From Chloroflexota bacterium (lineage in GTDB: Bacteria; Chloroflexota; Anaerolineae; Anaerolineales; UBA11858): a DNA stretch of 33,197 nt. The translations under genes were made by a program, and so were the position numbers. The stretch lies in the NCBI GenBank assembly GCA_016865865.1, contig VGOC01000029.1:1-33197 (forward strand). The letters run 5' to 3'. Of the stretch, positions 22,972 through 30,816 are shown in pieces (positions within the stretch are counted from its first letter, which is position 1; each line of letters begins with the position of its first letter). A model generated the notes under the pieces. The model was given only the letters and a program-made list of their open reading frames with translations, was not told the DNA's origin and made no database searches.

Positions 22972-24263
22972 TGACTCACCTCCCCATGTTTCTCAGCAGG
23001 CAGATAGACGCCCAAAATCCGGTTTTGCGGTCGTAAATACGTCTGAGCGATGCGCTGCACATCAGCGGGGGTGACCGCCGCCAGCCGATCCAAATAATTG
23101 GTAAACCAATTATACGAATCGAACATCTCTGTAAAGCCCATCCAGAAGGCCTGGTTGGTGATGCTCTCACTGCCATAGGCAAACAACGCCCGCGCCTGCT
23201 TGACCGCCCGCTCGACGGCTGCCTGGGTCGGGGGAGCATCCAGCACGCATTGGATTTCCTCATCCAAAGCATTGATGACTTCTTCAGCGGCACGATCGGG
23301 ACGGACGGTCACGGTGATATTATAGACGTAAGGATCTATGGTCGCCGGCAGGCCACCCTGCACACCCACAGCCAGATCGCCTTCGACCAGCTTGCGATAG
23401 AGTTGTGAGGTCTTGTTCGATATGCCGCCTCCGAACATATTCAACCCCGAGGGGCCGGTCAGCAAGCTATCCAGGACAACGAAGGGGAAGAAGTCAGGTT
23501 CAGAGGCCACCGGGGAGTGATAATACAAGCCAACATAAGTAGTATCATCGGAACCTTCCACCGTCAGACGGTATTCGCCGCGTTGGGGCGGTTCCGGGCG
23601 CGCCTGCCGACTGGGTTCATCGCCGGCTTGCAAAGGACCATACAATTCTTCGATTCGTTCTCGCATAGCCTGGGTTTCGAAATCTCCAGCCACTACTATC
23701 AAGGCATTATTAGGCCGGTAGTAGCTGCAATAGTGGTTGTACAAGTCGTCGCGTTGGACGGTATGAAGGTCGGCCATGTCGCCGAGGATCTCATGGTGGT
23801 AAGAATGCACGCGGAAGGCCGTCGCCCGCATCACCTCGCCCAATCGAAAGAGGGGCTGATTCTCATGACCCTCCCGCTCGGAGATGATCACCGTGCGCTC
23901 GGATTCCACTTCCCCTGGGTCGAAGAGGCTGTTGACCATGCGGTCCGCTTCCAGACGCAAAGCCAGGTCTATCTTGTCAGAGGGCATGGTCTCGAAATAG
24001 GTCGTCCAATCCATATAGGTAGAAGCGTTCCAGACGCCGCCTTCCCTGGAGATGGCTTTGTCGAGGATGCCGGCCGGAAATTGGGGGGTGCCTTTGAACT
24101 GCATATGCTCCACCCAATGAGAGATGCCCGTCTTCCCAGGGGTTTCATCCCGCGACCCCACCCGATACCAAACCCAACTGCTGACGATCGGCGCGGTGTG
24201 GATCTCCTTGAGCATCACTTTCATGCCATTGGGGAGGTGAAACTTCGTAACCGGTGGGTTCAT
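22968..24263 (-). CDS. M16 zinc peptidase, catalytic subunit
   Basis: This 431-residue metallopeptidase of the M16B type cuts unfolded peptides inside a clamshell made with its partner. HWVEH (H49, E52, H53) is the inverted zinc motif HxxEH, and the third ligand Glu lies in the EVESERTVIISERE segment. It begins MNPPVTKFHLPNGMKVML. ATG 24263 is preferred because GAGGT lies about 10 nt upstream; the open frame continues 62 codons further, but that stretch is translated from the dispersed repeat at 24310-24410. The partner gene overlaps by 4 nt. Confidence 0.95.
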   Translation of the reverse strand: MNPPVTKFHLPNGMKVMLKEIHTAPIVSSWVWYRVGSRDETPGKTGISHWVEHMQFKGTPQFPAGILDKAISREGGVWNASTYMDWTTYFETMPSDKIDLALRLEADRMVNSLFDPGEVESERTVIISEREGHENQPLFRLGEVMRATAFRVHSYHHEILGDMADLHTVQRDDLYNHYCSYYRPNNALIVVAGDFETQAMRERIEELYGPLQAGDEPSRQARPEPPQRGEYRLTVEGSDDTTYVGLYYHSPVASEPDFFPFVVLDSLLTGPSGLNMFGGGISNKTSQLYRKLVEGDLAVGVQGGLPATIDPYVYNITVTVRPDRAAEEVINALDEEIQCVLDAPPTQAAVERAVKQARALFAYGSESITNQAFWMGFTEMFDSYNWFTNYLDRLAAVTPADVQRIAQTYLRPQNRILGVYLPAEKHGEVSQ

Positions 24264-24309
24264 AAAAAGGTTTACCTCATTTATGTCCTTTGCAGAATTC
24301 CCGAAAAAT

Positions 24310-24410
24310 ATGTCACTGCGAGCACATTTGCTACACTCAGTGTAAACTCCGCGAAGCAGTCTCTTGCTTCGTGGGGAGATTGCTTCACCCTTCGGGGTTC
24401 GCAATGACAT
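24310..24410. repeat. Dispersed palindromic repeat upstream of M16 genes
   Basis: The 101-bp element has ends ATGTCACTGCGA and TCGCAATGACAT, with one mismatch as inverted repeats. Internal GCGAAGCAGTCTC and GAGATTGCTTC are also inverted. This TGTCATTGCGA...GAAGCAATCTC type is a well-known dispersed repeat in many bacterial lineages. It lies between the small membrane protein gene and the M16 operon. Confidence 0.85.
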
Positions 24411-24427
24411 GTTCTTGGAGACCGCAC

Positions 24428-25108
24428 TCACTCTGGAATCAAGAACCACTCACAAAGAAATCTCAGCAGGCCCTGGCAAAGTTCCGTGTCCTCCCAGGAA
24501 TCATCCATACTCATCAGTAAAGTGTCATACGGCGACACCACTCCAATCAAGCCGTTGAAAGGCGTCCCCAGGCCAGTATCACGTAATGGGATGTACACGG
24601 GCACCTCGAGATGCACTGGCACTGTCTGGGAGACTGGCACAGAGATATCCAGGGCTATCGGCAGACTCGTCCCGGCAGGCAGAACGATGTTGGCTGGGGC
24701 GTTGAGAGTCATCACGCCTGTGGCAATCGAAACTTGCGCGCCATTGATTTGGGTCGGTTCGGTCAACGTGACCCGCGTTGTCGTAGATACCGGCAAATCG
24801 AACTGAACCGGAATTGTATCATCAACCATGATTGTTTCATCAATGACAGCCTCGTTCATCAGCTTGAAGTTTTCATGCAGGCCTACAACCAGTTGTTCGG
24901 AAAGCGCCTCTTTCAATGCAAAAAGCTGCTGCCCCAAAGAGATCAACAAGGCGATCAAGATGATATTCACCACAAAGGATATCGTGCTCATCACCGTCCA
25001 GAAAGCCGGCATGATCTTGCCTTGCCATATGAAACGGCGAAGGATGGCTTTGGCATACAATGGAGCGATAACCTTCGACCGGGTTGGGTAATAGGTTTGG
25101 TACCTCAT
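24428..25108 (-). CDS. Single-pass membrane protein with extracytoplasmic beta domain
   Basis: This 226-residue protein has one membrane segment (about 35-62, FWTVMSTISFVVNIILIALLIS). A basic N-terminal tail is predicted to be cytoplasmic and the remainder outside. The outer part holds repeated short strands rich in Val, Thr and Pro (TIPVQFDLPVSTTTRVTL, VPVHLEVPVYIPL), resembling a barrier-like or adhesion-like beta structure. No catalytic motif is visible and I do not recognise the family. ATG 25108 has GGAGAG 7 nt upstream. It may be co-transcribed with the M16 genes, though a repeat lies between. Confidence 0.82.
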   Translation of the reverse strand: MRYQTYYPTRSKVIAPLYAKAILRRFIWQGKIMPAFWTVMSTISFVVNIILIALLISLGQQLFALKEALSEQLVVGLHENFKLMNEAVIDETIMVDDTIPVQFDLPVSTTTRVTLTEPTQINGAQVSIATGVMTLNAPANIVLPAGTSLPIALDISVPVSQTVPVHLEVPVYIPLRDTGLGTPFNGLIGVVSPYDTLLMSMDDSWEDTELCQGLLRFLCEWFLIPE

Positions 25109-25162
25109 AGGCCTCTCTCCTGATTTTTCGATGGATCAGAGGATGATAATGCGAATACAGCG

Positions 25163-25600
25163 TTAATCGGATTTCGGGGGCAAAGTCACTAATAAAAAAC
25201 CAATCGCGATCACCACTTCCCCCAGAACCACGCCAGCAACCTGCAAAGGGCCGAAATAAGGGATTTCAGGAAAAGGTTGGGTGCCAAAACCAAATATATC
25301 GGCCATCCCGGAGATGAAAGCGATCACATAGCCTGTGCTGACCAACCGCAGGCCGATATCGGCGGCGAGGGAGCGATCTCCTCCAACCCACCGCAAAGAA
25401 AAACCCACATAGCCCCCCACACATATAATCGCCAGACCGATCAGAAAGAAAGCAATCTGGACAAATCCCACCACGGGGCTGCGATCCAGCCCAAACGCAC
25501 CCGGCTCAACCCCCAATATAAACAGAAAAAGACCAAAGAACACCAACCCCAAGCCGACTCGAACCCTGCGGCGTCCATTTTGGCTTCTTTTCTCGTTCAC
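25163..25600 (-). CDS. Small membrane protein of unknown function
   Basis: This 145-residue protein has a basic start (NEKRSQNGRRRVRVG) and four hydrophobic segments: GLGLVFFGLFLFILGV, VGFVQIAFFLIGLAIICVGGY, GLRLVSTGYVIAFISGMADIFG and LQVAGVVLGEVVIAIGFLLV. GTG 25600 is chosen because GGAAGG lies 8 nt upstream, while the longer frame would need a TTG at 25636 and would place that ribosome site inside the coding region. No conserved functional residues are recognised. It lies in a run of same-strand genes between the M19 dipeptidase and the beta-domain protein. Confidence 0.75.
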   Translation of the reverse strand: MNEKRSQNGRRRVRVGLGLVFFGLFLFILGVEPGAFGLDRSPVVGFVQIAFFLIGLAIICVGGYVGFSLRWVGGDRSLAADIGLRLVSTGYVIAFISGMADIFGFGTQPFPEIPYFGPLQVAGVVLGEVVIAIGFLLVTLPPKSD

Positions 25601-25702
25601 GATACTTTTCCTTCCAATCGAATAACTACCGTTCAACGAAAAGTTGATATTTGAGGGACTCCGATCCCCCTCTGTCCCCCCATCGTGCCGCCGAAAAGCT
25701 GT

Positions 25703-26851
25703 CTATTCAGGCAGTTGATGGCGAACATGAGGGGACGGCTGAAGGCCAGGGGGGTGAGCATTCGGCAGGCAATGATCTAAAAAGCCGATCCAGTTGCGCC
25801 CGAGGATGGCAGACACATCTTCTTCAGTATACCCCTTTTTTATCAACAGGGGGGCGAGTTTTCTCAAATCCGCAATCGTATCTATCTCAGCAGGGGTTCT
25901 CTGAAGGCCAAAGCCGCCGTCGAAGTCGCTGCCCAGGCCTGCGTGACGTGCATCCCCCGCGATCTGGCAAATGTAATCGAGCTGCGCAACTACATGATCG
26001 AGAGTGACCAAGTGGCGTCCATCGCGCTCCGTCCATCCTGGCAGTAAAAAGCGATTATAGGGAACGATGCCGATGACTGCACCGCGCTCGATGAGGCCAT
26101 GAATGACGCGATCTGGGAGGAAACGATTACTGTCGAGGCCCTCGAGCAGCGCGGCGGCATTCGAGTGCGAGGCGATGATCGGGCCAGGATACACCTCCAA
26201 GGCCTGGAGCGCTGCTTTCTCATCCATGTGGCTGACATCCAGGCCGAAGCCTAAATCCGCCATACCCTCTAACAAGAGGTAGCCCTCTTTGGTCAGAGAG
26301 CCTGGTTCGCCGGTGCCGCCGCAGAAACGAGTTCCCGCCCAGGCCGGGCCGATGATGCGCACGCCGCGCTCCCACCACTCGACTAACTCCGAGGGAGAAC
26401 CAACGGCCTCCGCGCCTTCCATCAAGATGACAAGGCCCACCGGTGGGGAAGCCGTCTGGACTTCCCATTCGGCCAGGTGATCGTGGAGCGCGTGTTGGGT
26501 GCGCAACAAACGGAATTTATCTGCATGATCGTCTACCAGGCGGTGGTAGGCGTCCATTTGAGCCTGGTAGCGGGTCACTGCATCAGCATTGCTCGAATAG
26601 CATTGCACATCCCAAGGACCTAATTGTCGCCGGAGAGGAGCGGCGAATAACGTCGCGAATATGATCGCCACGCGCCCGCGCTGATAATCCGGCCAGCCGA
26701 GCAGGGTATCTCCATTGTGAATCGGGGCCTCGCCGCCGCGTTCCCGCTGACGCGTTTCGGCTGCGGAGAGGCTGTAATCACGGTCGAAGGTGAGGATATT
26801 CCAGGCCAGATCCTGGTGAGCGTCTACGATGAGCATAATGTGTTTTAACAT
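25703..26851 (-). CDS. Membrane dipeptidase-like M19 peptidase
   Basis: This 382-residue zinc dipeptidase of the amidohydrolase fold acts on dipeptides, possibly with D-residues. Visible metal ligands are H12 and D14 in VDAHQDLAWN, the Glu in LVILMEGAEAV, the His residues in DVSHMD and SHSNAAALLE, and the Asp in GLGSDFDGGFG. ATG 26851 overlaps the mutY stop by 7 nt; ATG 26836 is an alternative and neither has a clear ribosome site. Upstream frame extension into mutY is rejected. There is no signal peptide, so unlike renal dipeptidase it should be cytoplasmic. Confidence 0.93.
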   Translation of the reverse strand: MLKHIMLIVDAHQDLAWNILTFDRDYSLSAAETRQRERGGEAPIHNGDTLLGWPDYQRGRVAIIFATLFAAPLRRQLGPWDVQCYSSNADAVTRYQAQMDAYHRLVDDHADKFRLLRTQHALHDHLAEWEVQTASPPVGLVILMEGAEAVGSPSELVEWWERGVRIIGPAWAGTRFCGGTGEPGSLTKEGYLLLEGMADLGFGLDVSHMDEKAALQALEVYPGPIIASHSNAAALLEGLDSNRFLPDRVIHGLIERGAVIGIVPYNRFLLPGWTERDGRHLVTLDHVVAQLDYICQIAGDARHAGLGSDFDGGFGLQRTPAEIDTIADLRKLAPLLIKKGYTEEDVSAILGRNWIGFLDHCLPNAHPPGLQPSPHVRHQLPE

Positions 26852-27915
26852 TCTAACGTGAGAACGTTTTTGGCAATTTGACGATCTATCTTGCCCATGG
26901 GGTAATCGCAAAGTTCCGATGGACGCGCCCAATGTAAATCGGTGTGATCCAGACGCCGGGGTTCGCCAGCGAGAAGCGTTGAGCGGAAGGCATGCAACGT
27001 AACGCGGAAGTGAGTATAGGTGTGCTCGTAAACGCCAAAAGGCTCTCCAATTTCGATCTCGACGCCTAACTCCTCACAAATCTCACGTTTCAGGCAGGCT
27101 TGCAGTGATTCACCCGGCTTCGTTTTACCGCCAGGAAATTCCCACATGCCTCCCAGCAAACCCTCTTCGGGACGCCGGGCGATGAGCACATGTCCATTGC
27201 GTTGGATCACTGCTGCGGCTACGGTGTGATGCGGGATTTCGGCCTTCGGCTTGCGTATCGGGCGCTGCTCTTGGATTCCAAGCTGGCGAGCCTTGCACGT
27301 CCCCGATATGGGGCACAGACCACATTGGGGATGACGAGGCGTACAAATCTCGGCCCCCAAATCCATCAATGCCTGATTGTATTCGCCAGCCTGACCTGAG
27401 GGGAGATGCTCTCGCGCCAGATCCCCAAGGAGTCGCTCCCCTTCCGGCGAGTCCAGCGGGGCGCTCAAGTCGAAGAGGCGCGACAACACCCGGCGGATAT
27501 TGCCATCCAGGGCGACCTCATCCCGGCCAAAGGAGATAGAAGCAATTGCGGCAGACGTATAAGCGCCAATCCCCGGCAGGCTCTTCAGGGCAGCCACATC
27601 GGCGGGGAGTTCACCATCGTGGCGATCTACGACAACCCGGGCCGCCTTATGAAGATTGCGCGCCCGGCTGTAATACCCCAACCCCTCCCACAGACTGAGC
27701 ACATCCTGCTGCGATGAATCAGCAAGAGTGCGTATATCGGGGAAACGCCTCATCCAGCGCTCGAAATAAGGGATTACTGTTTCCACCCTGGTCTGCTGGA
27801 GCATGATCTCCGAAACCCAGACAACATATGGATCAGAGACGCCGCGCCAGGGCAGGTTGCGGGCGTTGTCAGCATACCAGTTCAATAATCGCTCAGTGAA
27901 TGGGGAAATCATCAT
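26845..27915 (-). CDS. mutY: A/G-specific adenine glycosylase MutY
   Basis: This 356-residue base-excision repair enzyme removes adenine mispaired with 8-oxoguanine. It has VSEIMLQQTRVETV with the catalytic Glu, the helix-hairpin-helix LPGIGAYTSAAI, the catalytic Asp in VALDGNIRRV, and the 4Fe-4S motif C-x6-C-x2-C-x5-C (CTPRHPQCGLCPISGTC). The C-terminal domain has a full Nudix box, G-x5-E-x7-RE-x2-EE-x-G (GGKTKPGES...REICEELGV), whereas many MutY proteins have a degenerate one. The start is set at 27915 because the terminator at 27929-27969 rules out longer forms; ATG 27912 is equivalent. It overlaps the M19 gene. Confidence 0.96.
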   Translation of the reverse strand: MMISPFTERLLNWYADNARNLPWRGVSDPYVVWVSEIMLQQTRVETVIPYFERWMRRFPDIRTLADSSQQDVLSLWEGLGYYSRARNLHKAARVVVDRHDGELPADVAALKSLPGIGAYTSAAIASISFGRDEVALDGNIRRVLSRLFDLSAPLDSPEGERLLGDLAREHLPSGQAGEYNQALMDLGAEICTPRHPQCGLCPISGTCKARQLGIQEQRPIRKPKAEIPHHTVAAAVIQRNGHVLIARRPEEGLLGGMWEFPGGKTKPGESLQACLKREICEELGVEIEIGEPFGVYEHTYTHFRVTLHAFRSTLLAGEPRRLDHTDLHWARPSELCDYPMGKIDRQIAKNVLTLEC

Positions 27916-27928
27916 GTCGTTTGAATAA

Positions 27929-27969
27929 AAATAGTATGCCAGACAGCGCAATAGCCTGGCATACTATTT
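27929..27969 (-). terminator. Terminator after the 100-residue protein gene
   Basis: AAATAGTATGCCAG (27929-27942) pairs perfectly with CTGGCATACTATTT (27956-27969), a 14-bp stem with a 13-nt loop. On the minus strand it ends in a T-run (TTTTTATTC). It separates the upstream small gene from mutY. Confidence 0.8.
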
Positions 27970-27981
27970 CATCTTCGCATT

Positions 27982-28284
27982 CTACATCTGGAAGCCAGGC
28001 CGCTCTTTTACGGTTTTGAAGGCCAGATCTCTGACGTAATCCTGCAAGCGGGATGTCAGACCATCCCATTCTTGTGAGAGAAGAATGCGGCGCAACTCAT
28101 TGGGGTCAGCCGTTTTTGCAACTGCCATAATTTGAGGCTGGTCGCCATAGACCGTAACCCAGGCCTCAGTGGTTTCAAGCCCCAGTTGTTGAATTTCCGG
28201 CATAAATTCACGCACGACGAACTCGAAATATTCTTGTTCGCGTCCCGGCAAAATATTCCATGTCATCAACAGTTTTACGGACAC
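27982..28284 (-). CDS. Small dimeric alpha/beta-barrel-like protein
   Basis: This 100-residue protein begins MSVKLLMTWNILPGREQEY, then FEFVVREFMPEIQQLG and AWVTVYGDQPQIMAVAKTAD. This ferredoxin-like pattern of strand, helix and strand resembles the NIPSNAP/antibiotic-biosynthesis-monooxygenase (dimeric alpha-beta barrel) superfamily. No catalytic residues are evident, so a function is not assigned. The start is GTG 28284, with GGGAGAGAGAT just upstream. It lies 25 nt after the metallo-beta-lactamase-fold gene on the same strand and ends at a clear terminator, so the two form a short operon. Confidence 0.82.
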   Translation of the reverse strand: MSVKLLMTWNILPGREQEYFEFVVREFMPEIQQLGLETTEAWVTVYGDQPQIMAVAKTADPNELRRILLSQEWDGLTSRLQDYVRDLAFKTVKERPGFQM

Positions 28285-28309
28285 AATCTCTCTCCCGAGG
28301 TTCCCAAAG

Positions 28310-28954
28310 CTATGGCTGGTATTTCAAGACTACGACCTGAGTTTCTTCCGGAACCGAGGATGCCGTTACGTTAAGTTCCTCATCGGACTTGATCGTCCCC
28401 AGGCCCATCTCTTTGAGAAATTTACTGAGTTGGTCGAGTTTGATTTTACATTCCGGTGTGCCATAATGCATGGGGATCACGATCCCCGGCTCGAGCAGGC
28501 TGATCACCTCGGCAGCTTTTGCAGCATTCAGACCCTCGCCGCCGCCCACGGGAACCATAGCGATATTCACTGTCCCCAAGGCCTCAACCTGAGATTGACT
28601 GGGCACACGGTTCAAATTTCCAAGATGGGCAACAGTGACTCCTTCGTAATCGAAAACATAAAGGGTATTGGGTAGTTCATTCTTTTTGCATTTATCCTCG
28701 CCGTTCGTGCGCACCGCCGTGATAAAGACTCCACCAATCTCATACTCGCCCGGCCCGTTGATCACACGCTGCTTGGATTGCACCGCTCCTTCGTTGTTAT
28801 AGGCCGGCGAGTCCTGGCTAATCGAGACAATATGGCCGCGCAGGTTCAAGGGCCCATAACCGACGACTTCTTCGTCATAGGGATCAGTGACCACTGTCGC
28901 CAGCCCGCGCGCAGAGAGTCTAAAACAAGAAAGTCCGTGCCATGTTATTTTCAT
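28310..28954 (-). CDS. MBL-fold protein with degenerate metal site
   Basis: This 214-residue protein has the fold of the Lactamase_B_3/UlaG-like metallo-beta-lactamase group: MKITWHGLSCFRL, VVTDPYDEEVVGYG, INGPGEYEIGGVFI, VAHLGNL and IPMHYGTPECK. The usual HxHxDH metal motif should follow the HIVSIS strand, but the sequence there is SISQDSPAYNN, with no His. The Asp expected after HLG is Asn. Only His in AHLG and MHYG remain. It is therefore unlikely to bind two metals in the usual way and may be non-catalytic or have changed chemistry. ATG 28954 has GAGGAAG upstream. It is divergent from the M1-like peptidase gene. Confidence 0.88.
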   Translation of the reverse strand: MKITWHGLSCFRLSARGLATVVTDPYDEEVVGYGPLNLRGHIVSISQDSPAYNNEGAVQSKQRVINGPGEYEIGGVFITAVRTNGEDKCKKNELPNTLYVFDYEGVTVAHLGNLNRVPSQSQVEALGTVNIAMVPVGGGEGLNAAKAAEVISLLEPGIVIPMHYGTPECKIKLDQLSKFLKEMGLGTIKSDEELNVTASSVPEETQVVVLKYQP

Positions 28955-29106
28955 CTAAAAGTTACTTCCTCAGTTATTTTTCGATCAGAAGGTGAGGCGC
29001 ATCTTAGACTGGTGCACCCCACCTGGAGCGCGTTCGTCCTAACATTTCTGCCCGATTATACTTCAACGACGAGAAAATCGCCAAAATTTATGATATGATC
29101 GCGCCC

Positions 29107-30624
29107 ATGAAAAATTTACATTACCTCATCGTACTTTTCATCATCTTATTGGTATTGACATCCTGTAGTTCTCCACGAGTCGAACCATCCAGCACCCCCA
29201 CGATTGCGACGCAAACGCCAACTATCAGCGCCACACCCGAAGATCAGGCAGAGGCCACGTTTACACCCACCGCAACTGCAACGGAAACCCCAACGCCTAG
29301 CCCCACCCCAACCACGCCTCCCCCACCCGAAATCCAGTACGTGATCTCCACAGAGCTGGATTATGCCAGTCTAACGCTCACAGTCGCACAATTCATCAGC
29401 ATTCCAAACAACTCTTCGACGCCCCTCGACGAGATCATGCTGATCGTGCCTCCCAATCTCTATAAAGATGCTTTTCGTTTGAATAGCATCACATGGGATA
29501 ATAGCCAGGAGGTCACGGATCACAACCTGAGAGGCTCTCAACTCTACATCCCTCTGCCAGAGCCGCTTGAACCGGGGATGACGAAGAATATCCTCCTGTA
29601 CTACGAGCTTTGGCTGCCCCCCAATAATTCCTCATCCGAAGTTGGACCGACTCCTTTTGGATATACCACCCGCCAAATCAACCTGGTTGACTGGTATCCC
29701 TTCGTGCCGCCTTATCGCGAGGGCCAGGGCTGGATGATAAGGGAGCCTTGGGCGTATGGTGAGTTCTTCATCTATCCGGCGGCGAATTTCGATGTCACCA
29801 TCACGCTCAAGAATCTGCCCCAACCGATGATCATCGCCGCCAGCGCCCCAGATAGTGGCGAGGGGGAAACCCACAGATACCTCCTGGAGCAGGGACGCAA
29901 TTTCGTCTGGTCCATCAGCCCATCTTACACGATGTTCGAAGAGCAGGTAAATGGCACAACGATCAGAGGGTATGTCTTTCTGCCAGACGCAATCGCCGGT
30001 GAACAGGCGTTTTACGCCACGGTGAATGCTCTCCAGCTCTATTCGGAACTCTTCGGCCCTTACCCTCACCCCATGCTGACGATGGTACAGGCCGACTTCG
30101 ATCACGGCATGGAATACCAGGGGTTGTATTTTCTCAATCGAGGGTTCTTCTCCTCTTATGATGGCACCGCCGGGAGTTACTTGATTGCGATTGCTGCCCA
30201 CGAGACTTCTCACCAATGGTGGTATGGGTTGGTTGCAAACGATCAGGCCCGAGAGCCCTGGCTCGATGAGGCCCTGGCCACTTATTGCGAGTATATTTTC
30301 TACGAATACTATTACCCGGAGAGATTAGTTGATTTTTGGTGGGACATACGTGTGAATCCATACCAACCTGCCGGATGGGTGAATAGCACGATTTACAACA
30401 CCGCAGGCTACCGTGACTATAGAGACGCAATCTATCTGCAGGGCGCCATTTTCCTGAACGATCTACGCAATCTGATTGGCGATGACGCCTTCTTCGCCTT
30501 CTTGAAGGATTATGCCTCCACCTTTACCAATCAAATCGCCACCGGAAATGATTTCTTCAGGATATTAGCCGGGCATACCGACGCAGATTTTACTCCGCTG
30601 CTGACGACGTATTTCGAGAGGTAA
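29107..30624 (+). CDS. M1-family metallopeptidase lipoprotein
   Basis: This 505-residue exported peptidase has the lipoprotein signal LIVLFIILLVLTSC (lipobox LTSC, C20). A linker of Thr/Pro repeats (about 27-78) follows, then a beta domain and the M1 catalytic domain. HETSH with Glu 18 residues later (HExxH-x18-E, ending WLDEALATY) is the zinc site. GMEYQG stands where aminopeptidases have GAMEN, so substrate binding may differ. ATG 29107 starts the signal peptide directly; ATG 29095 adds four residues. A TATGAT hexamer ends 8 nt before ATG 29107, suggesting a very short leader. A terminator follows at 30653-30676. Confidence 0.93.
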   Translation: MKNLHYLIVLFIILLVLTSCSSPRVEPSSTPTIATQTPTISATPEDQAEATFTPTATATETPTPSPTPTTPPPPEIQYVISTELDYASLTLTVAQFISIPNNSSTPLDEIMLIVPPNLYKDAFRLNSITWDNSQEVTDHNLRGSQLYIPLPEPLEPGMTKNILLYYELWLPPNNSSSEVGPTPFGYTTRQINLVDWYPFVPPYREGQGWMIREPWAYGEFFIYPAANFDVTITLKNLPQPMIIAASAPDSGEGETHRYLLEQGRNFVWSISPSYTMFEEQVNGTTIRGYVFLPDAIAGEQAFYATVNALQLYSELFGPYPHPMLTMVQADFDHGMEYQGLYFLNRGFFSSYDGTAGSYLIAIAAHETSHQWWYGLVANDQAREPWLDEALATYCEYIFYEYYYPERLVDFWWDIRVNPYQPAGWVNSTIYNTAGYRDYRDAIYLQGAIFLNDLRNLIGDDAFFAFLKDYASTFTNQIATGNDFFRILAGHTDADFTPLLTTYFER

Positions 30625-30652
30625 AATAACAATAGAAGAAAACACCACGAAC

Positions 30653-30676
30653 AGCCCTCGAGTAGATGTGAGGGCT
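30653..30676 (+). terminator. Terminator after the M1 peptidase gene
   Basis: AGCCCTC (30653-30659) pairs with GAGGGCT (30670-30676), with a 10-nt loop and then ATTTTCATTTCTT. The stem is short but GC-rich and correctly placed about 30 nt after the stop. Confidence 0.65.
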
Positions 30677-30704
30677 ATTTTCATTTCTTACAAAATCCAT
30701 ATGG

Positions 30705-30781
30705 TTTCTGAACAAGTTCTGAACATCATTCGAGTAGACTGGTGACATGTAAAGCAGGTAGACAGGTATACAAGGTATACC
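30705..30781 (+). promoter_or_regulatory. Palindromes upstream of the glycosyltransferase
   Basis: TTCTGAACA occurs at 30706-30714 and 30717-30725, 11 nt apart, and the second lies in the palindrome GTTCTGAAC (30716-30724). Nearer the gene, GGTATAC-AAG-GTATACC (30765-30781) is a perfect 7-bp inverted repeat within a run of AGGTA-type direct repeats. These could be operator sites for the gene at 30817. No clear -35/-10 pair was found. Confidence 0.4.
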
Positions 30782-30816
30782 CTGTACACTTCCATCCCCT
30801 CCCCAAGGAGCACACC

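Noticed and set aside
24264-24449. 62-residue N-terminal extension of the M16 catalytic subunit
   Set aside because: The extension is translated from a dispersed palindromic repeat and lacks protease features. ATG 24263 has a GAGGT ribosome site.
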